Source: an uncultured Oscillospiraceae bacterium
Lineage (GTDB): Bacteria; Bacillota; Clostridia; Oscillospirales; Oscillospiraceae
NCBI GenBank assembly: GCA_910584805.1
Contig: CAJUCB010000009.1
Span: 1 to 30,974 of the forward strand
DNA length: 30,974 bases
Reading direction: 5' to 3'
This document shows positions 23,353-30,458 of the stretch, in pieces. The position numbers and the translations under genes are program-made. The notes beneath the pieces were generated by a model, which searched no databases, was not told where the DNA came from, and saw only the letters and a list, made by a program, of their open reading frames with translations. Positions within the stretch are counted from its first letter, which is position 1. The number at the start of each line of letters is the position of its first letter.

Positions 23353-24243
23353 TTACAGGGTAAGGTTGGCAGCCTTTACAGTTTCTCTCAGCTTTTCCAA
23401 CGGTTCCTGGTCCATCTCCCAGAGGGGGAGGCGGAGGATACCGCTGTCCAGGCCGGCATCCTTCATGGCTGCCTTGACGGGTACTGGGTTTACCTGGGAA
23501 AAGAGGGCTCGGGTGAGGGGGGTGTAGGCGATTTGCAGCGCCCGGGCCCGTTCCAAATCCCCTTCCAGGAAGCTGTGGGTCAACTGCACCATGGGTTCTG
23601 GGGCCAGGTTGGACACTACGGAGATCAGCCCCTTTGCCCCCATAGACATCATGGGTAGGGCGTGGTCGTCGTTGCCGGACCAGATGTTGACAGCGTCCCC
23701 ACAGAGAGCCAAGGTATCTGCCAGGAGGGAGAAGTTGCCAGAGGCCTCCTTGATCCCATTGATGTGGGGATGCTGACTGAGGGTGGAGTAAGTCTCTGCT
23801 GTGAAGGAAAGCCCAGTGCGGGAGGGGACGTTGTATAGAATGATGGGCAGTTCCGTGCGGTCCGCAATATGCTCATAGTGGTGGATCAGGCCGCTTTGGG
23901 TGGTTTTGTTGTAATAGGGGGTCACCAGCAGCAAGGCGTCTGCGCCGGAGTCCTGGGCGTGTTGAGAGAGGTAAAGGGCGGCGGCGGTATCGTTGCTGCC
24001 GCTGCCTGCGATGACTTTACAACGCCCTGCCACATGGCTCACACAAGCATCCACCAAGTGGATGTGTTCCTGGACGGTGAGGGCAGCACTCTCTCCGGTG
24101 GTGCCGCAGACGCACACAGCATCGACCCCTGCCTCAATTTGGCGGTCAATCTGCTGGGCAAAGGCATCGTAGTCGATGGCACCAGAGGGGCGGAAGGGGG
24201 TAATCAACGCGGTACAGGTCCCTGTAAAAACGGGAGATTTCAT
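23353..24243 (-). CDS. dapA: 4-hydroxy-tetrahydrodipicolinate synthase
   Basis: 296 residues, the usual DapA length. It condenses pyruvate with aspartate semialdehyde, the first committed step toward diaminopimelate and lysine. The substrate loop GTTGES is at 47-52, Tyr137 and Arg142 are in YNVPSRTG, and the Schiff-base Lys165 is in INGIKEASGN. All key residues are present in the expected order. AAAGGAG selects ATG 24243 over the open frame extending to 24279. It follows asd, which makes its substrate, but a strong terminator lies between them and leaves about 35 bases to the start, so dapA transcription may need read-through. dapB is not in the window. Confidence 0.96.
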   Translation of the reverse strand: MKSPVFTGTCTALITPFRPSGAIDYDAFAQQIDRQIEAGVDAVCVCGTTGESAALTVQEHIHLVDACVSHVAGRCKVIAGSGSNDTAAALYLSQHAQDSGADALLLVTPYYNKTTQSGLIHHYEHIADRTELPIILYNVPSRTGLSFTAETYSTLSQHPHINGIKEASGNFSLLADTLALCGDAVNIWSGNDDHALPMMSMGAKGLISVVSNLAPEPMVQLTHSFLEGDLERARALQIAYTPLTRALFSQVNPVPVKAAMKDAGLDSGILRLPLWEMDQEPLEKLRETVKAANLTL

Positions 24244-24277
24244 AAAAGCTCCTTTCCATCGGTTCCATTTTGGGTAC

Positions 24278-24339
24278 AAAAAAACAGCCCCAGAACGGCT
24301 CTGTCAAAGCATCTTTCGTAACAGAAACCGGCCTGGGGC
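24278..24339 (-). terminator. Intrinsic terminator/possible attenuator between asd and dapA
   Basis: A 7-bp outer stem (24287-24293 with 24333-24339, GCCCCAG/CTGGGGC) and an inner stem (CGGTT-CTGT with ACAG-AGCCG, one bulge) are followed on the minus strand by seven T (24284-24278). dapA's ribosome site starts about 22 bases later. Inside the hairpin is a TTGACA, but no -10 is found at a proper distance. Confidence 0.85.
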
Positions 24340-24359
24340 CGTTGCGGAATAGGGGAAAC

Positions 24360-25451
24360 TCAGCGGGGAAGGATGTAGCCCTCTGCACAAAGCAGCTCGG
24401 CCAAGAGCACAGCACCGCCAGCGGCACCCCGGAGGGTATTGTGGGAGAGCCCCACGAACTTGTAGTCATACTGGCTGTCTGGACGCAGACGGCCCAGGGT
24501 GACGGCCATGCCGCCCTCCAATTCCCGGTCCAACTTAGCTTGGGGCCGGTCGTCCTCTTCAAAATAATGCAGGAACTGCTTGGGGGCGCTGGGCAGGTCC
24601 AGCTCCTGGGGCCGGCCCTTGAAGTTTTGCCATAGGGATTTGATCTCCGCCTCACTGGGCATTTTCCCACGGAAACTCATGTAGACAGCTGCCGTATGTC
24701 CATCAGAGACAGGGACGCGGAGGCATTGGGCCGTGATGGCAGGGGTGGGTGCGGAGACGATCTTGCCCCCCTCTAGGTTGCCCCAGACTTTCAGGGGTTC
24801 CTTCTCTGACTTCTCTTCTTCGCCGCCAATGTAGGGAATCAGGTTATCCACCATTTCCGGCCAGGTTTGGAAGGTCTTACCTGCGCCGGAGATGGCCTGA
24901 TAGGTACATACCAGCACCTTTTCCAAATCGAAAGCCTCCCGGAGGGGATGCAATGCTGGCGTATAGGACTGGATCGAGCAGTTGGATTTGACTGCCACAA
25001 AGCCCCGCTTGGTTCCCAGGCGCTTGCGCTGGTCTTCAATCACTTGGATGTGCTGAGGGTTGACTTCAGGGATGACCATGGGCACGTCGTCGGTCCAGCG
25101 GTGGGCGCTGTTGTTGGAGATCACTGGACACTCCAGCTTAGCGTACGCATCCTCTAGGGCACGGATCTCCTCCTTCTTCATGTCCACAGCGCAGAAAATG
25201 AAGTCTACCGCGGCAGCGATTTTTTCCATGTCTGCCTGGGCATCCAGAATCACCAGGGATTTGGCCTCCTCAGGCAGGGGAGTGGGCATGGCCCAGCGGG
25301 ACTGGACTACTTCCCCATAGGGTTTGCCCGCAGAACGGGCGCTGGCAGCCACCACAGTGAGCTGGAACCAGGGATGTTTTTCCAAAAGACTGACAAAGCG
25401 CTGGCCTACCATTCCGGTGGCCCCCACCACGCCCACGGCATATTTTTTCAT
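24360..25451 (-). CDS. asd: Aspartate-semialdehyde dehydrogenase
   Basis: 363 residues, the longer archaeal/fungal-like ASADH type. It reduces beta-aspartyl phosphate to aspartate semialdehyde, the branch point for lysine, diaminopimelate, threonine and methionine. The NADP-binding loop GATGMVGQRF is at 10-19, the nucleophile Cys158 is in KSNCSIQ, and the SGAGKT segment and a catalytic His in SDGHTAAVYM follow. AGGAGGT before ATG 25451 sets the start rather than an upstream in-frame codon. It has its own promoter (25619-25647) and a leader of about 160 bases with a large hairpin. No lysine riboswitch signature was found in that leader. Confidence 0.95.
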   Translation of the reverse strand: MKKYAVGVVGATGMVGQRFVSLLEKHPWFQLTVVAASARSAGKPYGEVVQSRWAMPTPLPEEAKSLVILDAQADMEKIAAAVDFIFCAVDMKKEEIRALEDAYAKLECPVISNNSAHRWTDDVPMVIPEVNPQHIQVIEDQRKRLGTKRGFVAVKSNCSIQSYTPALHPLREAFDLEKVLVCTYQAISGAGKTFQTWPEMVDNLIPYIGGEEEKSEKEPLKVWGNLEGGKIVSAPTPAITAQCLRVPVSDGHTAAVYMSFRGKMPSEAEIKSLWQNFKGRPQELDLPSAPKQFLHYFEEDDRPQAKLDRELEGGMAVTLGRLRPDSQYDYKFVGLSHNTLRGAAGGAVLLAELLCAEGYILPR

Positions 25452-25485
25452 AAATAGACCTCCTGACACTGGAAATGAAATACAT

Positions 25486-25534
25486 TTCGGCGTTTTCCAA
25501 CTATTTTTGAAAACATGTAGTTGAAAACTCCGAA
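25486..25534. repeat. Long imperfect inverted repeat between asd and the spoIID-like gene
   Basis: The arms 25486-25503 and 25518-25534 pair over 16 bases with one mismatch and one bulged base; the loop is 14 bases. The right arm contains the -35 of the rightward promoter. In the asd leader RNA it would form a stable hairpin about 35-80 bases before the ATG. In the plus direction GATTTTTAC follows, so it could also stop antisense transcripts. Confidence 0.75.
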
Positions 25535-25549
25535 GATTTTTACTATAAT
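25521..25549 (+). promoter_or_regulatory. Strong sigma-A promoter of the spoIID-like/queA/tgt unit
   Basis: TTGAAA (25521-25526), 17 bases and a consensus TATAAT (25544-25549). The leader is about 124 bases to the ATG at 25680 and contains only a small CTC/GAG hairpin that I can see. Confidence 0.8.
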
Positions 25550-25618
25550 GGGGACAAGTATTGGTTTTCGCGTTGATCTCATCTGTTCTCCTTTGAGAGA
25601 CAAATGTTTTTCTTACAT

Positions 25619-25647
25619 ACTATAGCACAGATGATTTTCCCCGTCAA
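25619..25647 (-). promoter_or_regulatory. Sigma-A promoter of asd
   Basis: On the minus strand TTGACG (25647-25642), 17 bases and TATAGT (25624-25619). The predicted start near 25612 lies to the right of the rightward promoter's start (near 25556), so the two transcripts overlap by about 55 bases. Confidence 0.75.
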
Positions 25648-25679
25648 TGCCAAAGATCTTTTGAAAAAAGGTGGGTACC

Positions 25680-27416
25680 ATGAGAGCTTTTGTTTTACAA
25701 CTGACCCTTCTTCTGGCCTTGCTCACAGTCTGCTTCACAGGCTCCGCCCTGGCGCTGGAGGTGGGGGAGGACGTGCGGGCTGGTCTCAGCTATGGCAGCG
25801 GGGCCTTGCCCTCTGCCAACTTGGAGAACAACGTAGGTAGTGGCTACCGTTTTGGCTACTACGATAGCCAGGACCAGTTCGTGACCCTGGGTTCTACCAC
25901 TGAGACACAGATATCTATGCTCAAGACCCAGAACCTCTATCTGTCCACCAATGGGAGTTATACCACCTCTGTCACCAGCAATGGTGTAGTGGGCTGTTAC
26001 CATGTGCAGCTCCCCGGTTCCTACGATAACTTCCAGGCAGCCCAGAGTGCGGCAGCCGGGGTCCAAGGCGGCTTCCCCGCATGGGTCTCCGGTACATATT
26101 ATGTCCGGGCAGGCTCCTATGCTACCAGGGCAGAGGCAGAAGCCGCCCAGGGCAGCTTTGGCGCAGGTGCCAGTGTCACTGGGACAAGTTCCTATGGGAT
26201 TACTGTGGTGAAGACCAAGACGACAAATATCCTCTTCCAGTTTGACAATGGGGACGGAGGCATTTTTGCCGTGGCTCCCGGTTCCAGCGGCGAAGGTGGG
26301 GCCAAGACTTGGTTTAAGGGCAACAAATATGCCGGCAACTTCCTCTATGAACGCATTGGGGGCGGGAACCTCACGGTGGTAAACCGGGTGTCCATGGACG
26401 ACTATGTGAAAGGCTTAGTCCCCTATGAGATGAGCTCCTCTTGGCCGGCAGAAGCTTTGAAGGCCCAAGCGGTCTGTGCCCGGAGCTTTGTGATTTCCGC
26501 TGGGACCAAGCATGGGAATTACCATTTTGATGTATGTAACACCACTTGCTGTCAGGTCTACCAAGGCTGCAATCGGGCTACGGCGGACAGCGACGCAGCA
26601 GTGGATGCCACCTCCGGTATATACGCTTGGTACAATGGAGAAGTTGCCAAGACTTTCTACTATGCCAGCAACGGCGGTGCCACCGAGAGTTGCCAAAATG
26701 TATGGACTGCCACTCTGCCATATCTCACTGGCAAAGTGGACCCCTATGAGGCAGACATCGCAAACTCCGTCAGCGGCTACCATTGGACCAAAACCTTTAC
26801 CCCCTCGCAACTGACCGCCCAATTACGGAGCCGGGGTTACAACTGCGGGAATATTGTAGACCTGAAAGTCAGCCAGTTTACTGATTCTGGGAATGTCTAT
26901 AGCATTACCTTTACTGACGATGTCGGGAAAACCTTTGTCTTTTCCAAGGCAAACGCACGCTCGATCTTGGGCGTCAAGTCCATGCACTTTACCATTTCTG
27001 GGGGCTCTTCCTCTGTTACGCCCCCCACACCAAGTGTGCCTGACACCCCCACAGAGCCTGGTAAGCAATATTATGTGGACAATGCAACCACCAGACTATC
27101 CAACCTAGATGGCGTGTTAGCCATCGGCGGCGATGGAAAAACGGAGGCTTTGTCTGTCCCCATCTCTGTCCTCACCTTAGATGGCGTTTCTACCATACAG
27201 ACTACCGTGCCTACCACAGCCACAAACTCGCAGGAATCCTCTGCGTCTGGGAGCTCTGCACCTGTTACCGCTGCTGCTGGGACCTTCGTGGTCTCTGGAG
27301 CAGGAAATGGCCACAACGTTGGTTTGAGCCAGTGGGGGGCCTATGCCATGGCTAAGCGGGGCTATACCTATGACCAGATTCTAAACTTCTATTATACGGG
27401 GATTGATTTACATTAA
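25680..27416 (+). CDS. SpoIID/LytB-domain cell-wall protein, secreted or membrane-anchored
   Basis: 578 residues. A signal peptide or anchor (1-25) is followed by a Gly/Ser/Tyr-rich stretch. A SPOR-like region (about 105-165, YVRAGSYATRAEAEAAQ) may bind denuded peptidoglycan. The SpoIID domain contains VSMDDYVKGLVPYEMSSSWP with the catalytic-type Glu250, then EALKAQAVCARSFV. The closing motif GNGHNVGLSQWGAYAMAK (540 onward) is separated from the core, ending near 438, by about 100 residues that begin Pro/Thr-rich. SpoIID is a lytic transglycosylase acting on stem-free glycan during engulfment; this long form may act in wall remodelling or spore-related lysis. ATG 25680 uses AAGGTGG. It overlaps queA downstream. 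Confidence 0.88.
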   Translation: MRAFVLQLTLLLALLTVCFTGSALALEVGEDVRAGLSYGSGALPSANLENNVGSGYRFGYYDSQDQFVTLGSTTETQISMLKTQNLYLSTNGSYTTSVTSNGVVGCYHVQLPGSYDNFQAAQSAAAGVQGGFPAWVSGTYYVRAGSYATRAEAEAAQGSFGAGASVTGTSSYGITVVKTKTTNILFQFDNGDGGIFAVAPGSSGEGGAKTWFKGNKYAGNFLYERIGGGNLTVVNRVSMDDYVKGLVPYEMSSSWPAEALKAQAVCARSFVISAGTKHGNYHFDVCNTTCCQVYQGCNRATADSDAAVDATSGIYAWYNGEVAKTFYYASNGGATESCQNVWTATLPYLTGKVDPYEADIANSVSGYHWTKTFTPSQLTAQLRSRGYNCGNIVDLKVSQFTDSGNVYSITFTDDVGKTFVFSKANARSILGVKSMHFTISGGSSSVTPPTPSVPDTPTEPGKQYYVDNATTRLSNLDGVLAIGGDGKTEALSVPISVLTLDGVSTIQTTVPTTATNSQESSASGSSAPVTAAAGTFVVSGAGNGHNVGLSQWGAYAMAKRGYTYDQILNFYYTGIDLH

Positions 27417-28437
27417 AACATCTGATTTTTACTATGACCTGCCACCAGAGCTCATCGCCCAGACCCCCATCCAGCGGCGGGATGCTTCCCGCTTGATGAC
27501 CTTGGACCGGGAGACCGGGGCAGTGGGCCACCGGCATTTTTATGAATTGCCCACGATGTTACGGCCAGGGGACTGCCTGGTTCTCAATGACTCTCGGGTC
27601 CTACCCGCCCGGCTCATCGGCCAGCGGATGCCCTCTGGCGGAGCCTGTGAGGTGGTGCTGCTCACTGACCGGGGAGAAAATGTCTGGGAATGCTTGGTCC
27701 GTCCAGGGAAAAAACTCCGGGAAGGAGCACAACTCTCCTTTGGAGAGGGACGGATGACCGCCCAAGTCCAAACTGTCCTGGAAAACGGCAACCGCCTCAT
27801 CCATTTTGACTGCCAAGGCATTTTTCTAGAGCAGTTGGAAACCTTGGGCAGGATGCCCCTTCCGCCTTATATCAAAAAGGAATTGCAGGACGGGGAACGC
27901 TACCAGACAGTATATTCCAAGGCAGTGGGCTCTGCCGCCGCCCCCACAGCGGGCCTGCACTTTACAAAGGAGCTGTTGGAGCAGTTACAGGGCATGGGTG
28001 TCAAACTCTGCTTTGTGACCCTCCATGTGGGCTTGGGAACGTTCCGCCCAGTAAAAGCGGAAAACCTGGACGAGCACGAAATGCATTCGGAATATTGCCT
28101 GATCCCACAAGAAACTGCGGATATCATCAATGAGACGAAGCAGGCTGGGGGACGGGTGATCTGCGTAGGCACCACCTCCTGCCGGACCATTGAAAGCTGG
28201 GCAGGGGAGGGCGGACAGTTGACAGCCTACGCAGGCTGGACAAATATCTTCATCTATCCTGGCTATCACTTTAAGGTGCTGGATGCGTTGATCACCAATT
28301 TCCATCTTCCAGAATCCACCTTAATTATGTTGGTGTCCGCCCTGGCAGGACGGGAACATGTGCTGGAAGCATACCGGCAGGCAGTAAAGGAGCAGTACCG
28401 TTTCTTCTCCTTCGGCGATGCCATGTTCATTTCATAA
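27403..28437 (+). CDS. queA: S-adenosylmethionine:tRNA ribosyltransferase-isomerase
   Basis: 344 residues, the normal QueA length. It transfers the ribose of SAM to preQ1 in tRNA to form epoxyqueuosine. Family hallmarks are DFYYDLPPELIAQTPIQRRD at the start, DCLVLNDSRVLPARL, GSAAAPTAGLHFT, FVTLHVGLGTFRPV and the C-terminal YRFFSFGDAMFI. The start is unusual: the frame opens at TTG 27403 inside the end of the spoIID-like gene (overlap 14 bases), with only a weak GGGG site. The typical family N-terminus (M-K-T-S-D-F) would correspond to ATT at 27412. Translational coupling is therefore likely. It lies directly before tgt, the neighbouring step in queuosine synthesis. Confidence 0.95.
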   Translation: MIYIKTSDFYYDLPPELIAQTPIQRRDASRLMTLDRETGAVGHRHFYELPTMLRPGDCLVLNDSRVLPARLIGQRMPSGGACEVVLLTDRGENVWECLVRPGKKLREGAQLSFGEGRMTAQVQTVLENGNRLIHFDCQGIFLEQLETLGRMPLPPYIKKELQDGERYQTVYSKAVGSAAAPTAGLHFTKELLEQLQGMGVKLCFVTLHVGLGTFRPVKAENLDEHEMHSEYCLIPQETADIINETKQAGGRVICVGTTSCRTIESWAGEGGQLTAYAGWTNIFIYPGYHFKVLDALITNFHLPESTLIMLVSALAGREHVLEAYRQAVKEQYRFFSFGDAMFIS

Positions 28438-28447
28438 GGAGAATTCT

Positions 28448-29578
28448 ATGTTTCAGTTGATAAAAACCGAAGGTAAAGCCCGCCGGGGTGTTTTGACCTG
28501 TGCCCATGGCATAGTCCAGACCCCGGCGTTTATGAATGTAGGGACCCAGGGGGCCATCAAGGGCGCCCTATCTGCCTATGACCTCAAGGACATCGGCTGT
28601 CAGATCGAGTTGTCCAACACATACCATCTGTACCTGCGCCCTGGTGACCAGGTGGTGCGGGAGATGGGGGGATTGCACAAATTCATGGGCTGGGATGGGC
28701 CCATGCTCACTGATTCCGGTGGCTTTCAGGTGTTCTCTTTGGCTGGTCTGCGCACCATCAAGGAGGAGGGGGTCACCTTTGCCTCCCACATCGACGGCCG
28801 GCGTATCTTCATGGGGCCGGAGGAGAGTATGCGTATCCAGTCCAATCTGGGCTCAGATATTGCCATGGCCTTTGACGAATGTGTGGAAAATCCTGCCCCC
28901 TATGACTACGCAAAGGCCTCCTGTGCCCGTACCCTGCGGTGGCTAGAGCGGTGCAAGGTAGAACACGACCGCCTGAATGCACTGCCAGACTGCATCAACC
29001 CCAAACAAATGCTCTTTGGCATCAACCAGGGTGCCACCTATGAGGACCTACGGGTCTGGCATATGCAGGAGACAGCCAAAATCCCCTGCGATGGCTATGC
29101 CCTAGGTGGCTTAGCTGTTGGGGAACCCACAGAGGTTATGTACCGCATCATTGACATAGTAGAGCCATATATGCCAGAAAACAAGCCCCGTTATCTCATG
29201 GGCGTGGGAACCCCCACCAACATCATTGAAGGAATCGCCAGAGGTGTGGACATGTTTGACTGTGTACTCCCAGCCCGGAATGCCCGCCACGGGAAACTTT
29301 ACACCTGGGATGGGGCGCTGAATATCAAAAATGAGAAGTACAAGTGCGACGACCGGCCCATTGATCCCAACTGCGACTGCCCTGTGTGCCGTTCCTTTTC
29401 CAGGGCCTACCTGCGTCACCTGTTTGTGGCAGGGGAGATGTTGGCCATGCGTCTGTGCGTGATGCACAATCTATATTTCTACAATACACTCTTGGCTCAG
29501 ATTCGACAGGCCCTAGATGAGGGCAGGTTTGCGGAATTCCGGAAAACCTATGGAGCAAAGTTGGCAGCCAGGCTTTGA
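28448..29578 (+). CDS. tgt: Queuine/preQ1 tRNA-guanine transglycosylase
   Basis: 376 residues. It exchanges guanine 34 of GUN-anticodon tRNAs for preQ1. Asp89 in TDSGGFQVFS binds the base, and Asp271 in FDCVLPARNARHG is the likely nucleophile. The zinc site CDCPVC, with a later Cys/His in YLRHLFVAGEMLAMRL, is present. AAGGAGA before ATG 28448 sets the start rather than in-frame codons upstream in queA. The gap to queA is 10 bases, so they are one unit. No terminator is obvious between tgt and yajC, but yajC has its own promoter. Confidence 0.97.
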   Translation: MFQLIKTEGKARRGVLTCAHGIVQTPAFMNVGTQGAIKGALSAYDLKDIGCQIELSNTYHLYLRPGDQVVREMGGLHKFMGWDGPMLTDSGGFQVFSLAGLRTIKEEGVTFASHIDGRRIFMGPEESMRIQSNLGSDIAMAFDECVENPAPYDYAKASCARTLRWLERCKVEHDRLNALPDCINPKQMLFGINQGATYEDLRVWHMQETAKIPCDGYALGGLAVGEPTEVMYRIIDIVEPYMPENKPRYLMGVGTPTNIIEGIARGVDMFDCVLPARNARHGKLYTWDGALNIKNEKYKCDDRPIDPNCDCPVCRSFSRAYLRHLFVAGEMLAMRLCVMHNLYFYNTLLAQIRQALDEGRFAEFRKTYGAKLAARL

Positions 29579-29609
29579 GATTCAATTTCGCCGTCTGTGA
29601 AAAAAAGGC

Positions 29610-29638
29610 TTGTCAAATAGGGAACTTTCTTTTATAAT
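29610..29638 (+). promoter_or_regulatory. Sigma-A promoter of yajC
   Basis: TTGTCA (29610-29615), 17 bases and a consensus TATAAT (29633-29638), 46 bases before the yajC start. Confidence 0.85.
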
Positions 29639-29683
29639 AAGGGAATAGACAGCGAGACTCTATTTCAACCGGAGGGAAACATT

Positions 29684-29971
29684 TTGGGTAACGAACTGAC
29701 TTTTATTCTGATTCTGCTGGTGGCGTACATCCTGATTTTCTACTTCCTAAAAATGCGCCCGGACAAGAAGCGCAAGAAGGAACAGGATCAGATGAAGAAA
29801 TCCTTGGTTCCAGGGGACACTGTAACCATGATCGACGGTATCATTGGGACTGTCTGCGCCGTGAAGGAAAAGACCATCGTGGTGGAAACTGGTGCTGATC
29901 GCGTCCGCCTGGAATATGCGCTGTGGTCCATTATGGAGAAGGGCGCAGCGGTAGGGCAGACCCAGCAGTAA
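29684..29971 (+). CDS. yajC: Preprotein translocase accessory subunit YajC
   Basis: 95 residues. One N-terminal membrane helix (about 5-22, FILILLVAYILIFYFL) is followed by the basic segment MRPDKKRKKEQ and the cytoplasmic core VPGDTVTMIDGIIGTVCAV, typical of YajC. It associates with SecDF and the SecYEG translocon at the membrane. The start is TTG 29684, seven bases after GGAGGG; no ATG is available nearby. It lies after tgt, as in many bacteria, although secD and secF are not in the window. It is followed by a terminator hairpin that also carries the next gene's ribosome site. Confidence 0.93.
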   Translation: MGNELTFILILLVAYILIFYFLKMRPDKKRKKEQDQMKKSLVPGDTVTMIDGIIGTVCAVKEKTIVVETGADRVRLEYALWSIMEKGAAVGQTQQ

Positions 29972-29983
29972 AGAGCGTCATAG

Positions 29984-30040
29984 AAAAAATCCTCCTCGCA
30001 TAGAATCCACCAGAGATTCTATTTGAGGAGGGATTTTTTT
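29984..30040 (+). terminator. Terminator hairpin whose 3' arm contains the next gene's ribosome site
   Basis: The outer stem CCTCCTC (29991-29997) pairs with GAGGAGG (30025-30031), and the inner stem of 8 bp (30000-30007 with 30015-30022) closes a 7-base loop. Seven T (30034-30040) follow, and six A precede the stem. GAGGAGG is also the ribosome site for TTG 30039, at 7-base spacing, so the same arm serves termination and translation start. Confidence 0.85.
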
Positions 30041-30458
30041 GCGTAAAGCGGACTTGCCAAAGGCGTCTTCTATCCCGGCGATGATCCTGCCTGTTTTGCT
30101 GGGCACTGGCGTGGCCTTGGCGTTACTGTTCCTATCTGCCTTTTTGGTGGCTGCCCTGATCTGGGGTGGTGTGCTGCCTGCGGACAATCCAAGCCTATTT
30201 CTCACCGTGTGCGCTGGGGTCTGTGCTTTCATCGGTGGCCGGGTGGCCATTGGAAAGGGAAGTGGGCAGGCTATGTTGACTGGTGCCCTGACTGCTGCGG
30301 TGGTATGCGTCGCACTGCTCCTGATCTGCCTTGCCGCAGCAGGGGAGCTTGCGTTTCCCATGCAGTTGGGTGCGGTCCTGATGATGACCATGGCAGGGGG
30401 CTGCCTTTCCGGCATGTTTGGTAAAAAACGTAAGAAAAAGAGGAAAAAATCATCATGA
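30039..30458 (+). CDS. TIGR04086-family membrane protein
   Basis: 139 residues with four hydrophobic helices (about 12-38, 45-65, 72-95 and 100-125) and a very basic C-terminus (GKKRKKKRKK). Its size, layout and place after yajC match the TIGR04086 family of small clostridial membrane proteins, whose function is unknown. The likely start is TTG 30039, inside the terminator T-run; GAGGAGG in the hairpin's 3' arm is the only good ribosome site, and no earlier start is possible without crossing the hairpin. Expression would need read-through of the terminator and opening of the stem. Its stop overlaps the next start (ATGA). Confidence 0.8.
   Translation: MRKADLPKASSIPAMILPVLLGTGVALALLFLSAFLVAALIWGGVLPADNPSLFLTVCAGVCAFIGGRVAIGKGSGQAMLTGALTAAVVCVALLLICLAAAGELAFPMQLGAVLMMTMAGGCLSGMFGKKRKKKRKKSS

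Noticed and set aside
24300..24330. TTGACA inside the asd-dapA hairpin as a dapA promoter
   Set aside because: The position 17 bases downstream is the T-run, a poor -10, and the element is part of a paired stem.
25452..25612. Lysine riboswitch in the asd leader
   Set aside because: The leader is long enough, but I could not find the conserved core segments; only the inverted repeat is clear.
27300..27402. preQ1 riboswitch before queA-tgt
   Set aside because: The region is coding sequence of the spoIID-like gene and shows no preQ1 aptamer pattern.
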